Counted from the first letter of the stretch, positions 19,555 through 29,327 are shown. The stretch: 64,000 nucleotides of DNA from Lactobacillus sp. (GCF_014803895.1 NZ_JAAVAU010000031.1:1-64000); one strand, 5' to 3'. Notes: generated from the sequence alone by a model not told the origin. Numbers and translations: made by a program.

Positions 19555-19583
19555 ATAATAACTGCTAAGAAATTATTAGTCAA
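19555..19583 (-). promoter_or_regulatory. tyrS: promoter of the T-box leader/tyrS
   Basis: TTGACT (19583-19578) and TATTAT (19560-19555) with a 17-bp spacer on the minus strand, immediately upstream of the T-box leader. Confidence 0.8.
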
Positions 19584-19596
19584 CTACTGATAACGC

Positions 19597-19628
19597 AAAA
19601 ATGCCCCTAGAAAACTAGGAGCATTTTT
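19597..19628 (-). terminator. terminator of the LtaS-type gene
   Basis: AAAAATGC-CCCTAG and CTAGGAGCATTTTT form a near-perfect stem with a 4-base loop just after the stop at 19630. Confidence 0.85.
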
Positions 19629-19629
19629 C

Positions 19630-22605
19630 TTACTTATAAAAACCTTTAATTTGTAAGCCATAAGCTTGACCAGCAGTCATATCATATTGAACTGCTTCAT
19701 AATCTTTAAGCAATGATTGTTGTTCATTAGTTAAAGTCTTAGGATCAACACGGTGACCCTTTTGATCAACTAATTCAATACCAGTATCACCATCAAAGTT
19801 AATAGTAATAGCAGGTAATTTTTCATGAACTTCAGTTAAGAGAGCTTGATATGGAGTTACCTTTGAATTAGTTTGTTCTAGCATCATAGCAATAAAGTCA
19901 CTAGTACTTACATAGTTCGCATTCTTAGTTAATTTAGCCTTTGCACCATGCTGTCTAGCATACTTATTAGAGTAAATAAAGTAAGTAGTTGAGTGCATTT
20001 GAACAGGATATTTAGCAGTGTAACTTTGTGACAAAATACTTGGATAGTGGTCACCATAGAAGACAACTGTAATTGGTTTATTAATCTTATCAATCTTAGT
20101 AATAAATTCCTTAACAGCTTGGTCAGTGTATTGTGTACCTTTAACGTAAGTTGCCATTTGTTCTTTTACAGCGCTACTGGTAAATAGTTCACCAGAAATC
20201 TTGCCCATGTATTCATTATTTTTATACCAATTATTATATGGCATGTGGTTTTGGATAGTAATTAAGTTAATAAATTGACCACCCTTTTGAGAATTAATTT
20301 GTTTCAAACCATTTGCATAAGCAGTAAAGTCTGAATTATAGGTACTAGTTCCTAATTTCTTTTGATCGATAATCTTGTACTTAGAACCTACATAAGCAAA
20401 TTTATCAAACTTAAATCGCTTATAATCTTCAATTCTTGAGTAGTAAGAACCAATAAATGGGTGAATAGCAGACTTATAATCAAAGTTCATTCCTAAAGTT
20501 GGGTAGTACTTATAACGTGGAACGACCTGAACATAAGGTGTTAAAGTTGAACGGAACATACCCATGTTGAGTCCTGTTAAAGTTTCCCATTCCATATTGG
20601 CAGTACCACCACCGTAACCAGCACTAAGCATGTTACCGTATGTAGCTTGACTCTTAAGTGAACGAATAAACTTAATTGGATCTGGAAGTGACTTATCAAA
20701 CTTAATAGTTGGGAAAGTATATGGATCTACAAAACTTTCACTCAAGTTAAAGACAATTGTTTGATCCTTCAAAGTGTTCTTACGAGTCTTATTAATCTCA
20801 GCGGCAACCTTAGAATACTTCTCGTAAATATGATTGATCGTAGCTTTAGAATAATTATCTGGCTTATTCATAATTTGCAAGTCAATATAATTCAAGAAGT
20901 TTAGAACGGGACCATTAACTTGGATATCACGTTCAGGGTTTCTAAATGATTGTTTATTATCAAAACCACGGTTGATGTAGTAGATAATCCCGCCTTCATG
21001 ATTAAAACGAATTGGAGTTAAGAACAAAAGCACACTTAATAATGCCCAAATACCACGTCTCTTCCAATTACCACGTTTTTCAACTGGGACTTTAATTTCT
21101 AACAAAACAATGAGTGCCACCAACACAGCAATGGCGACAACAATTAGGATAAATGTCTGTTGACCTATCATTGGAATTAAGGTCTTCATATTAGAAGCTT
21201 CACTTAATTCAGTTGGATAAATAGGCTCCCCACGTAAGTTTAATTTAATCTTGTTAGCAATTGCCCAACCAATGGTTACAATTGTGACTAATCCACTAGA
21301 TACCCAATAACGTGTAGTAATAAAGTACAAAATAGAGAACATTGCGTCTAAGAAAATCGTAGTTAATACGATTGCAAAGAACCTAGTTCCCAGTAAATAA
21401 ACAACGGCGTTTACATCACTAGCAGTAGAAATTTGAATTCTTAAATTATCAGATTCAATCAAAAATGAGGCAAAACTCAAAACGTAGAACCATCCCCAAG
21501 TTAATAGTTTAACTCGATGAATTTTGGCCCAGCGTAAGAATACTTTCCAGCTTTCTTGAAGAGTTTGAGCAAGTGATTCTTGTCGATTCAAGAAAAGAAT
21601 CACTCTTCTAACTGGACGGATCCGATAAAGGTATTTTTCATATAGGAAAGCTAAACCTAAGCAAGCTAACATTAAAAGTACAATGATTAAAAATTCATTT
21701 ACTCCTGCACTGTGAGTAATTGGAAAATCAGTCATGAACTTATTAGCAATCGGTGCTTGCCAAAGAACAATCACTGGAATAAAGTAGCGTGCAATTCTAT
21801 AGGTGAAGGACATAATCATTCTTCTAAAAATTAAGAAGATTCCTAATACCATTAAGAAAAGAAACGGAGAAGTTGGATTATTTAAAAATCCACTGTTCCA
21901 GCCCGCACCTTTTTTACCGGCTAATACTTGTGACCAGTAGACAGCATTAAAACCTGGGACACCAATTAAGATAATAAAGAAAGATACAATACTACCAAAA
22001 ATTGACCACTTAAATGCACGTGCGGTTATTTTAGTATTAGCTAAAAACATTCCCCAAGCAAAATATAAGACTAGGTAAAGGCCATATAGTGAGTAACGGA
22101 ACGACAAAGTTCCGGCAACTGTTGCAAAGCCAACAACAGTTAAGAGACTCAAAATAAGAATATTTTGCTTAGTAGTTATTTTGTGCTGTAAATCATAAAT
22201 ATATGGTTGGACTAACATGCTGACAACTAAACCAGTTAATAATACTGATGTACTTGTCAATATTGGGAAAAATACTCCCCATAGCTTCCACATATTGAAT
22301 GCACTTGGTGACTTAATAAAGTAAACCAAGTAATACAATACTAATGTCACAACCGCCATTAACCAAAATCTAAAGCTTTCAGTCGGGCGATATTTTCTTT
22401 TACTATAAATTGCCCCAAATACCATTGGAACAAAAATCATAAATGCATGTTCAGCCAGAGCAGGAACAAATTTAAGTAAACCACCAAGTGGAAGTCTACC
22501 AAAACTCGAGGTCAATGATAAACCCTGTGCGAGCATGAAGAAAGTAACTAACATCAAGCAGATAGTCTGCAAAAATGTTAGAGATTTTTTCTTTTGTTTA
22601 TCCAT
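19630..22605 (-). CDS. LtaS-type sulfatase fused to an extra multi-helix membrane domain
   Basis: About 991 residues from the ATG at 22605, which has a GGAAGAGAG ribosome site; the ATG at 22620 has none. Residues 1-345 hold about ten helices resembling a membrane acyltransferase-like or Wzx-like module. Residues 370-540 hold five helices like those of lipoteichoic acid synthase, and 595-960 are an extracellular alkaline-phosphatase-type domain. Its Mn site is visible: Glu in FNLSESF (about 625), catalytic Thr in GGGTANME (about 671), and Asp-His in YGDHYPS (about 853). Standard LtaS has about 640 residues. Glycerol-phosphate polymer synthesis or transfer is inferred; the added domain's job is unknown. 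Confidence 0.82.
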   Translation of the reverse strand: MDKQKKKSLTFLQTICLMLVTFFMLAQGLSLTSSFGRLPLGGLLKFVPALAEHAFMIFVPMVFGAIYSKRKYRPTESFRFWLMAVVTLVLYYLVYFIKSPSAFNMWKLWGVFFPILTSTSVLLTGLVVSMLVQPYIYDLQHKITTKQNILILSLLTVVGFATVAGTLSFRYSLYGLYLVLYFAWGMFLANTKITARAFKWSIFGSIVSFFIILIGVPGFNAVYWSQVLAGKKGAGWNSGFLNNPTSPFLFLMVLGIFLIFRRMIMSFTYRIARYFIPVIVLWQAPIANKFMTDFPITHSAGVNEFLIIVLLMLACLGLAFLYEKYLYRIRPVRRVILFLNRQESLAQTLQESWKVFLRWAKIHRVKLLTWGWFYVLSFASFLIESDNLRIQISTASDVNAVVYLLGTRFFAIVLTTIFLDAMFSILYFITTRYWVSSGLVTIVTIGWAIANKIKLNLRGEPIYPTELSEASNMKTLIPMIGQQTFILIVVAIAVLVALIVLLEIKVPVEKRGNWKRRGIWALLSVLLFLTPIRFNHEGGIIYYINRGFDNKQSFRNPERDIQVNGPVLNFLNYIDLQIMNKPDNYSKATINHIYEKYSKVAAEINKTRKNTLKDQTIVFNLSESFVDPYTFPTIKFDKSLPDPIKFIRSLKSQATYGNMLSAGYGGGTANMEWETLTGLNMGMFRSTLTPYVQVVPRYKYYPTLGMNFDYKSAIHPFIGSYYSRIEDYKRFKFDKFAYVGSKYKIIDQKKLGTSTYNSDFTAYANGLKQINSQKGGQFINLITIQNHMPYNNWYKNNEYMGKISGELFTSSAVKEQMATYVKGTQYTDQAVKEFITKIDKINKPITVVFYGDHYPSILSQSYTAKYPVQMHSTTYFIYSNKYARQHGAKAKLTKNANYVSTSDFIAMMLEQTNSKVTPYQALLTEVHEKLPAITINFDGDTGIELVDQKGHRVDPKTLTNEQQSLLKDYEAVQYDMTAGQAYGLQIKGFYK

Positions 22606-22689
22606 TTTTCTCTCTTCCATAAAATTTAATTTAATTGCACTTAAACAATCAGTTCACATTATATCTTAAAATTGTTACAAAAAAATAAA

Positions 22690-22728
22690 GAATAAGGCCC
22701 GAAAGTCCTTTCAAGCCTTATTTTTTAA
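22690..22728 (-). terminator. plsY terminator
   Basis: AATAAGGC...GCCTTATT stem, T6 on the minus strand, overlapping the end of plsY. Confidence 0.75.
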
Positions 22729-23355
22729 TTTTTCCTTGATGGTTGTCAAAATATCCACTCTCTTACCATGCCCCGTAAAGAAATCTACGATATCTTTTCT
22801 AAATTTAAAAATCATCACTAAGGTAGCCAATAAGAAAATTAAACCATATTGCCAACTCATCATTCTCCAAACATATATGCTATATCCTAACATATATACT
22901 AGCGGGGGAACAGTTAGATTTTTCATTATAATCACTAAAATTAGGCCAACTAGTAAGAAAATAAAGCCTGCACGCCAATTAAAAAACACAATCCATTGTG
23001 CGCTAACTGCCACGCCTTTACCGCCATTGAAGTGATTCCAAATTGGAAAAGAGTGCCCTAGAATTAATCCTAAACCACAACATGCTATCGCTAGTAAATT
23101 ATGATGATACATAAAGTATACGATGAATAGAGCAATTAATGTCTTAGACAAATCACCTAAACAAGTTAGGATACCCCATTTTTTGCCCAGTACCGCACCC
23201 ATATTGGCAGTACCAGGGTTATCTGAGCCGAACTTCGTTGGATCTTTATGTAAAAAGCCCTTTCCAATAATCATCGCAAAGAGAAAATTACCAAAAACAT
23301 ATCCAATCAATAAAGACCATACTGCCATCCCCAACAATGTCATTTCTATCCCCAT
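22711..23355 (-). CDS. plsY: glycerol-3-phosphate acyltransferase PlsY
   Basis: 214 residues, five to seven membrane helices. It carries the three family loops: GSDNPGTAN (about 43-51), the GHSFPIWNHFNGGKG block (about 100-114) that binds acyl phosphate, and a third with PPLVYMLGY (about 153-161). It makes lysophosphatidic acid from acyl phosphate, the first step of phospholipid synthesis. The N-terminus is about five residues longer than usual, so an alternative start is the ATG at 23343, preceded by GGGGAT. It begins 4 bp after the LCP gene. A lipid and wall-assembly operon with its neighbours. Confidence 0.94.
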   Translation of the reverse strand: MGIEMTLLGMAVWSLLIGYVFGNFLFAMIIGKGFLHKDPTKFGSDNPGTANMGAVLGKKWGILTCLGDLSKTLIALFIVYFMYHHNLLAIACCGLGLILGHSFPIWNHFNGGKGVAVSAQWIVFFNWRAGFIFLLVGLILVIIMKNLTVPPLVYMLGYSIYVWRMMSWQYGLIFLLATLVMIFKFRKDIVDFFTGHGKRVDILTTIKEKLKNKA

Positions 23356-23359
23356 TCTT

Positions 23360-24475
23360 CTACGACTCTAGTTTATCGCCGTTCCACCAGTTATTACTAT
23401 TAGGTTCATAAATATAGTATTTTTGATTACTATCGCCACTGTTCCAATCAAAATTAGTATTCTTAGAATTTTGATAAGTTTCATTATTATTCAACTTAGC
23501 AGCACTCAAACCTAAACTTTGCCGCACAATATTAGAAGTTCTTTGTAATTCAGAATCACTCATTACCTGGTAAGAAGCATCCCCAATCATTGCACCACGT
23601 CCATGTAAATAATCACTGGTCATATTATTTGTACAATCACGATAATTTTTAGCAATATTAACCATTGAGTTAAAAGTCAAATTAGTAAGAATATTCTTAG
23701 AAGCAGAATTCAAAACTTGATCTAAATTCTTCAAAGTATCAACTGACATTGAATTTTTAATAATTGACATAATAACTTGTCTTTGACGTAATTGACGGCC
23801 GTAATCACCACGAGGATCGTCATAACGCATGCGAGAATATGCTAGTGCTTGCTTACCATTAAGATGAAGTTTTCCCTTTTTAAAGGTATAACCACCATAA
23901 GAGAATTTAAATGAATTATTGACATCAACCCCACCGACACCGTCGACAAGCTTTTCTAATCCACCCATATTTACTTCAACATAATACTTTAAAGGAACAT
24001 TCAAAAGCTTGCTAGTAGTTTTCAATGCCATCTTAGCTCCGCCAATATTATAAGCTGCGTTAATCTTGTGAACACTAAAGTTTTGTGTACCAATCATTTG
24101 TGCCATTGTATCACGTGGGATAGACATTAAATTAACACTCTTATTTTGTGGATTTACCGTGGCAATAATCATTGTATCAGTATTTCCACGTTTTTCAGTA
24201 CGACCTAAGGCACCAGTATCAGTCCCCAGTAACAAAATTGAAAAACTATGTTTTCCATCAAAACTATCTTGAGTAACTGCATTCTTAGGATCATATGTCT
24301 TGTCTACTGCAGTTTTCGCCTTGTTATAAACATAACCACCATAACAAGCTGCTCCGGCAATGGCTAAAACAATAATACCAACAACCCATAACCAGATATG
24401 TTTCTTCTTATGTGATTTTTTATTCATTTCTACCCGCGACGGAATAGAATTATTATTTGAAGGTTTATTATCCAT
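23360..24475 (-). CDS. LytR-CpsA-Psr (LCP) family cell wall glycopolymer ligase
   Basis: 371 residues. A basic cytosolic tail (KKSHKKKHI) and one membrane helix (about 28-50) precede an extracellular LCP domain (about 85-290), with the conserved Asp/Arg motifs in GTDTGA, NTDTMI and SIPRDTMA and the SRMRYDDPRGDYGRQLRQRQ block that binds the polyprenyl pyrophosphate. LCP enzymes attach teichoic acid or capsule to peptidoglycan. A Tyr/Asn-rich C-terminal tail follows. Next to plsY and the LtaS-type gene, this fits teichoic-acid assembly. Confidence 0.92.
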   Translation of the reverse strand: MDNKPSNNNSIPSRVEMNKKSHKKKHIWLWVVGIIVLAIAGAACYGGYVYNKAKTAVDKTYDPKNAVTQDSFDGKHSFSILLLGTDTGALGRTEKRGNTDTMIIATVNPQNKSVNLMSIPRDTMAQMIGTQNFSVHKINAAYNIGGAKMALKTTSKLLNVPLKYYVEVNMGGLEKLVDGVGGVDVNNSFKFSYGGYTFKKGKLHLNGKQALAYSRMRYDDPRGDYGRQLRQRQVIMSIIKNSMSVDTLKNLDQVLNSASKNILTNLTFNSMVNIAKNYRDCTNNMTSDYLHGRGAMIGDASYQVMSDSELQRTSNIVRQSLGLSAAKLNNNETYQNSKNTNFDWNSGDSNQKYYIYEPNSNNWWNGDKLES

Positions 24476-24597
24476 GATCTCGTTCCTATACTTTTACTTT
24501 CTAAAAAACAAGATTATTATAGCAAATCTTTATTTATATTAGATGTTACCACATGATTCTTAAACTTTTGCTAATATAATTTCAAATAATACTACAG

Positions 24598-24626
24598 AAA
24601 AAAAGCAATATGCAATGCATATTGCT
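24598..24626 (-). terminator. terminator of the epimerase-like gene
   Basis: AGCAATATGC..GCATATTGCT stem (24604-24626) with T6 on the minus strand. Confidence 0.8.
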
Positions 24627-24632
24627 AACCTT

Positions 24633-25514
24633 CTATTGAAAGGTAATGCTAGTTTTAAAATCAACACTAGCATCTGGAGCAAGATTTTTATTACCTAGTT
24701 TTTCACCCCAAGTACTAGTTTTTCCTAAAATATCAGGAAAACCATTAATTGGAGCGATAGCTAAAAACTTATTAGTCTCAGAGGACTTCCAAATATCAAC
24801 TCCACCAAACCCTTCAAGCGTTACGGTAATTGCATGTTCAACCTCTGTTTTGCTACTAGTTAAATTAATTGCTGTTAAGCCTGGGTTATTAATTAAAATA
24901 TGTCCATAATCAAAAACAGCTTTTTGTAAAGGTAAAACACCATTATTAACGCCAGCTATAGCTACGCTTTCTTCACTCCGTAACCCTTCTTTATCTAGGT
25001 TAAACTGGGTAAGATCTGGAATTTCGGGCATAAATCTTAACTCATAATCATCAAAATCAAGCTTTTCCCCTTCAAGTGGAACTGAAAATGTCGGCATAAT
25101 CCCCAAAGCATATGGCATTTCCTTTTCAGATGAGTTAGTTAAATGAAATGAAACCTGTAACTGATTAGCTACAAGTAAATATGTCACCATTAAACTAAAC
25201 TTAAAAGGATAATACTTTAACGTTTCATCGTTATGAGTCAAAATTAAACTTGCTCTGTCATCTCCCTTGTCAACAACCGTCCACGGATAATCATTGGCAA
25301 AACCATTTGGCATCATTGAGTATTTTTTACCATCAATTACACATTGATTACCATTTGATTTACCTACTGCCGGAAAAAGAACAGGTGCATGTTGTTCCCA
25401 TTCGCTACCATTCCAAATACAATCAAAATTACTACTTTTGTCAATGACGTGGGTAATTTGTGCCCCCAATTCATTGATTTCAACTTTAAGTTGACTATTT
25501 TCAATTGTTAACAT
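24633..25514 (-). CDS. aldose 1-epimerase family protein (LacX/GalM-like)
   Basis: About 293 residues from ATG 25514, with an AGGATGA site; the codon before it (TTG 25517) also reads in frame. It shows the galactose mutarotase-like fold features: FPAVGKSNGN and the PNGFANDYPW stretch with the loop containing the substrate-binding residues, and a SSEKEMPYALGIMPTFSVP segment where a mutarotase carries His. A clear catalytic His/Glu pair is not obvious, as in the LacX branch, so the sugar and even the reaction are uncertain. A promoter is not clear. Monocistronic. Confidence 0.78.
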   Translation of the reverse strand: MLTIENSQLKVEINELGAQITHVIDKSSNFDCIWNGSEWEQHAPVLFPAVGKSNGNQCVIDGKKYSMMPNGFANDYPWTVVDKGDDRASLILTHNDETLKYYPFKFSLMVTYLLVANQLQVSFHLTNSSEKEMPYALGIMPTFSVPLEGEKLDFDDYELRFMPEIPDLTQFNLDKEGLRSEESVAIAGVNNGVLPLQKAVFDYGHILINNPGLTAINLTSSKTEVEHAITVTLEGFGGVDIWKSSETNKFLAIAPINGFPDILGKTSTWGEKLGNKNLAPDASVDFKTSITFQ

Positions 25515-25962
25515 CAATCATCCTACTATATCAAACATAGAAAAAGTAAACTAATACTTTTCGAAAAGAAATACGTGCTTCCTTTCATAGTCCATGTGTA
25601 TACTTTTAAGAATAAAAGTGTGTAACCATACCAACAAATATTTTATATATTAAAAACTAAGAAACCATTTCTATGTTTTAAGCTTTTCAATGAGTTCTTA
25701 ATTTTATTACCCCATGAGGAATATTTGCTACTTTCACATTGAGCTAATTTTAAGGCTCAAATGTCGTTTTCTCTTCTTTAAAAAAATATCACGTATTCAT
25801 GAATGCGTCAAACTGAAAGCGGTAGCACCATTATTAGAATAAGGTATACTTCCATAATTGCCACTACTTTACTTGACTGACAACTTTAATTTAATATAAT
25901 TAAAGTTGTTCCTATTGAGAAAAAATAATTAAATTATAAATATATTGGAACAAGTTGATACG
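25515..25962. other. 450-bp intergenic region, AT-rich, with a strong palindrome
   Basis: No frame with a ribosome site is seen. It holds a 12-bp perfect inverted repeat, ACAACTTTAATT (25880-25891) with AATTAAAGTTGT (25898-25909), without a following T run, so it is more like an operator or a relic than a terminator. Otherwise nothing recognisable. Confidence 0.5.
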
Positions 25963-25993
25963 AAAAGGCATCCCACAACAGGATGCCTTTTTT
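25963..25993 (-). terminator. terminator of the GRP transporter gene
   Basis: AAAAGGCATCC pairs with GGATGCCTTTT over a 6-base loop, T run on the minus strand. Confidence 0.85.
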
Positions 25994-26003
25994 GTATCTT
26001 AAT

Positions 26004-26867
26004 TTAGAATAAAGTGGTTAATATTGCCCCGGCAATAATTAAAATTAGACCAACAATTGTGAAAATTAATCCACGCTTAGTCTTAGCTTCGTGTAAGAAG
26101 ACTAAACCACCAATAGTAGAAATAACTACGCAAAGTTGTGAGAACACAAATGCTAAGTTAACACCGTTCAATTGAACAGCAGTAGTATATGATAATGTAC
26201 CAATACCAAATAAGAAACCAGCAGGAATACTTTGCATAGTTGGCTTTTCAACCCAAGTGTGGCCATGGCCAGTAACTACAGTATAAATAGCTACTGCTAC
26301 CACCATACCAATAGTTTGAGCAATTAAAATACTAGTACTTGATCCTTTAACAATTTTAGGAATAGAGCTAGATACAATATAACCCAAGGTAGTTAAAACC
26401 AATAAAATAATAGTACTTACTTGATTGCGTTTTTTACCTTCAGAAGTTCCTTGGTCAGTAATTGAAGTTAAACCAACACCAATAATCAAGATTATAATCC
26501 CGATAAAACCGTATAACTTGGCTTGTGGGCTACTCCATTCACCAAATGCCAGCACCCCTACTAACGGGACCCCAATTAACTGCAACCCAGTAGAAATCGG
26601 CATCGTCTCTGAAACACCAATTCTACTATAAGAAATATATTGTCCAACTTGACCTACTACCCAGGCCATACCCGCAGCGGCAGCCCAGATGAAGATATTT
26701 GCATTAATTTCTGAACGAGTAACGAGCCAAGCAATTACTGCAACGACTAATGCACCGATAACAGTACCGGCAATTTGATTATACACATTACTCTTTTTTA
26801 TACTTGAAACAACAAGTGGCATAAGCCCCCACCCAATAGCGGGGATAAATAGCATAATGTATTTCAT
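26004..26867 (-). CDS. GRP-family sugar uptake permease (GlcU/RbsU-like)
   Basis: 287 residues with ten closely spaced helices, the DMT-like fold of the glucose/ribose porter family. The N-terminal PAIGWGLMPLV and C-terminal ten-helix pattern with GAILTTLF fit GlcU-type proton-linked glucose uptake. Family assignment rests on topology and the signature GVSETMPISTGLQLIGVPLVGVL split over helices 3-4. A single gene with its own terminator; substrate inferred. The promoter region is short and not clear. Confidence 0.85.
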   Translation of the reverse strand: MKYIMLFIPAIGWGLMPLVVSSIKKSNVYNQIAGTVIGALVVAVIAWLVTRSEINANIFIWAAAAGMAWVVGQVGQYISYSRIGVSETMPISTGLQLIGVPLVGVLAFGEWSSPQAKLYGFIGIIILIIGVGLTSITDQGTSEGKKRNQVSTIILLVLTTLGYIVSSSIPKIVKGSSTSILIAQTIGMVVAVAIYTVVTGHGHTWVEKPTMQSIPAGFLFGIGTLSYTTAVQLNGVNLAFVFSQLCVVISTIGGLVFLHEAKTKRGLIFTIVGLILIIAGAILTTLF

Positions 26868-26932
26868 ATTTAATTACTCCCTAACTTTTTGTAACAATTA
26901 ATTTTAGCAAGTTTAGCTACATATGTGCAAGT

Positions 26933-27637
26933 TTATTTTTTCTTCTTCTTTAAAATCATATTCATTCTAAAGACTAAAATAAGCAAAATAATCTCACATG
27001 CCAGTGGGATATAAACCGCCACAATCGCCATAGAAATCGCAAAAATTGTATGGAAAACTACTGCCACTAAAATCATTACCCAGGAAATCCATCCTTTAAA
27101 CCACTTTTGCCATATGCTTCCGGATAGAATTAAATAGTAAATAAACAGCGCAATACCAACATATATCAACCCACTATGTTCTATAAAGCCAATTGGACTA
27201 GTCATTAACATTGCAATAAAGCCACTTAAATAGGCTAAAATCGCAAAAATTAGCATCATAATTAAGCGAATAATTTTTATTCTTCCACTATAATCCTTCA
27301 CAAGATGATTTTTTAATAAAACGATTCCTATCCAAGTAAGTAAAACTAAAATAATCAATAGATATACTGGCCAGTCATTTAATGAAGTTACACTAACAAA
27401 AAACACTAATAATAGGACCAAACCAATTTCATAAAATAAATTAATTGCAAAGATACTGCTTGCTGTTTCGGCAGGTAGCCAAATTAAAATAGCCGCTAAA
27501 ATTAAAAATACAGCACAATCCAGCTTCGTATGTTGACTTACTAATGCGTAGTTCGGAAAGTAAACCAAAGCAGCATCAATTAAGGCTAATATTGTCAAAA
27601 TTATTCGCTGTAATTTAGTGTCTTTTATTCTTTCCAT
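26933..27637 (-). CDS. polytopic membrane protein of unknown function
   Basis: 234 residues, mostly hydrophobic, about seven helices, with a positive C-terminus (MILKKKKK). No conserved motif recognised. Ribosome site GAGGGTGAG. It is divergent from the DHA2 efflux gene, 133 bp apart, and follows the GRP gene's upstream region. No sign of disruption. Confidence 0.6.
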   Translation of the reverse strand: MERIKDTKLQRIILTILALIDAALVYFPNYALVSQHTKLDCAVFLILAAILIWLPAETASSIFAINLFYEIGLVLLLVFFVSVTSLNDWPVYLLIILVLLTWIGIVLLKNHLVKDYSGRIKIIRLIMMLIFAILAYLSGFIAMLMTSPIGFIEHSGLIYVGIALFIYYLILSGSIWQKWFKGWISWVMILVAVVFHTIFAISMAIVAVYIPLACEIILLILVFRMNMILKKKKK

Positions 27638-27730
27638 ATCATCTCACCCTCCTAAATAATCTTCCTATTTTTAATTATACCTTTGAAAAAATAACTTACG
27701 AACCAAATTTTTTTATGTTATTGTAATCAA

Positions 27731-27748
27731 CGACTCAAATTTCGAGTC
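27731..27748. promoter_or_regulatory. dyad upstream of the DHA2 efflux gene
   Basis: GACTC AAATTTC GAGTC forms a short inverted repeat 22 bp before the TTG start, just upstream of the ribosome site. It could be an operator for a local regulator or a leader hairpin. Confidence 0.35.
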
Positions 27749-27770
27749 CTGAAATTAAGGAGGAATTTTT

Positions 27771-29183
27771 TTGGAAAAAGAAACAGCACCTAAACTTCGT
27801 GCTATTGTTCAAGTCGATCATCCATGGCTTGCTATGGTAGCTCTTATGATTGGGGCTTTTGTTGGGATGTTATCAGAAACTTCACTTAATATTGCTTTAC
27901 CTCAATTAATGCAAGCATTTAATGTTCCTACTGGAACAATTCAATGGCTTGTAACTGGCTATATGCTAGTAATTGGTATTATCTTACCTTTATCAAGTTT
28001 ATTAACAAAATGGTTCTCTACTCGCCAATTAGTTATTACTGGACTCATCGCCTTTATTGTTGGTGCCATTATTTCTGCTGTTGCACCTACTTTTGGCATT
28101 TTACTTACAGGTCGTATGATTCAGGGTATTGGTACTGGTATTGTTTTACCACTTATGTTTACTGTTGCAATGAATGTTTTTGCACCAGATAAATTAGGGG
28201 CAGCCATGGGAGCTTGTGCCATGGTTATCATGCTTGCACCCGCTATTGGACCTACTTTGACTGGTTTAGTTTTGGCTAAGCTCACTTGGAATTGGATTTT
28301 TTGGTTATTTGTTCCATTTTTAGTTGTAGCACTTATTTTTGCTATTACTAGCTTAGTTAATATTAATAAACTTACTAAGCCAAAAGTTGATTTTTTATCA
28401 ATTATTGAATCAATTGTTGGCTTTGCAACTTTAGTCAGTGGTGTTAGTTTAGCATCTGATATGGGAATCAGTTCACCACTTGTATTAGGTTTAATTATTG
28501 TCGGAATCATTGTTTTAATTCTTTATGCCTATCGCCAAGTTCATCTTGAAAATCCAATTCTTAACCTCAAGATTTTTTCAATTAAACAATTTAGAATTGG
28601 TGCTTTAATTGTAATGGTCGACTTTGGTATTATACTTTCAGCAATGTACCTCTTGCCACAATATATCCAAAGTGGACGAATGCTTGCTGTGGCTTTAGCA
28701 GGTATTATTATGTTACCTGGTGGGATTATTAATGCTTTAACATCCGCCTTTGCTGGTCGATTATATGATCGTATCGGAGCTAAAACTCCTACTATTATTG
28801 GATTTATCCTAGCCTTAATTGGGAGTATAATGTTAGCTACTCTTTCTACTACGTCACCAATTTGGTATATCATCTTAGCACACGTTGTCTTAATGATTGG
28901 TTGTCCTCTTGCTATGTCACCATCACAAACTTACGCTCTTAACGCAATTCAAGGACCTGCCGCTGCCGATGGTAGTACTATTATGAATACTTTACAACAA
29001 ATTGTTGGTGCCATTGCGACTGCTATTGCTACCGGTTTACTTTCATTGGGACAAAATGCAGCTCATACCTCTAACAAAGCTGCCGCATTTACACACGGAG
29101 CCCACTATGGTTTTTACTTTACAATTGCCTTAGTTATCATTGGGCTAGTACTTGGCTTCATGATCAAAAAAGAAAAAGATTAA
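27771..29183 (+). CDS. MFS multidrug efflux transporter, DHA2 (14-helix) family
   Basis: 470 residues starting at TTG with a very strong AAGGAGG site. It has about 14 helices. Motif D1 (SETSLNIALPQL, about 37-48) and motif A-like loop (LLTKWFSTRQLV, about 84-95) and motif C (GIVLPLMFT, GAAMGACAMVIMLAPAIGP, about 125-165) are those of drug:H+ antiporters-2 such as LmrB/EmrB. It probably exports toxic compounds. The TTG start lowers initiation although the SD is strong. Terminator follows. Confidence 0.9.
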   Translation: MEKETAPKLRAIVQVDHPWLAMVALMIGAFVGMLSETSLNIALPQLMQAFNVPTGTIQWLVTGYMLVIGIILPLSSLLTKWFSTRQLVITGLIAFIVGAIISAVAPTFGILLTGRMIQGIGTGIVLPLMFTVAMNVFAPDKLGAAMGACAMVIMLAPAIGPTLTGLVLAKLTWNWIFWLFVPFLVVALIFAITSLVNINKLTKPKVDFLSIIESIVGFATLVSGVSLASDMGISSPLVLGLIIVGIIVLILYAYRQVHLENPILNLKIFSIKQFRIGALIVMVDFGIILSAMYLLPQYIQSGRMLAVALAGIIMLPGGIINALTSAFAGRLYDRIGAKTPTIIGFILALIGSIMLATLSTTSPIWYIILAHVVLMIGCPLAMSPSQTYALNAIQGPAAADGSTIMNTLQQIVGAIATAIATGLLSLGQNAAHTSNKAAAFTHGAHYGFYFTIALVIIGLVLGFMIKKEKD

Positions 29184-29194
29184 TTATACTTTGG

Positions 29195-29221
29195 AAAAGG
29201 GTCTTCAAGGACCCTTTTTTT
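29195..29221 (+). terminator. DHA2 gene terminator
   Basis: AAAAGGGTC pairs with GACCCTTTT, followed by T7. Confidence 0.85.
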
Positions 29222-29257
29222 ATTACTATCATAGACCTTCTATCGTCAATTAAATTA

Positions 29258-29286
29258 TTGACAAAAATTAAAAAACACTATATACT
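29258..29286 (+). promoter_or_regulatory. rpsN: strong promoter of rpsN
   Basis: TTGACA (29258-29263), 17-bp spacer, TATACT (29281-29286): near consensus, 41 bp before the start of the S14 gene. Confidence 0.85.
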
Positions 29287-29327
29287 ATACTTACTTAAAA
29301 TAAGTTTATACATGAAAGGAAAGATAG

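Noticed and set aside
28121..28510. 129-codon minus-strand frame opposite the DHA2 gene
   Set aside because: Antisense shadow of a hydrophobic membrane protein gene; no start signals.
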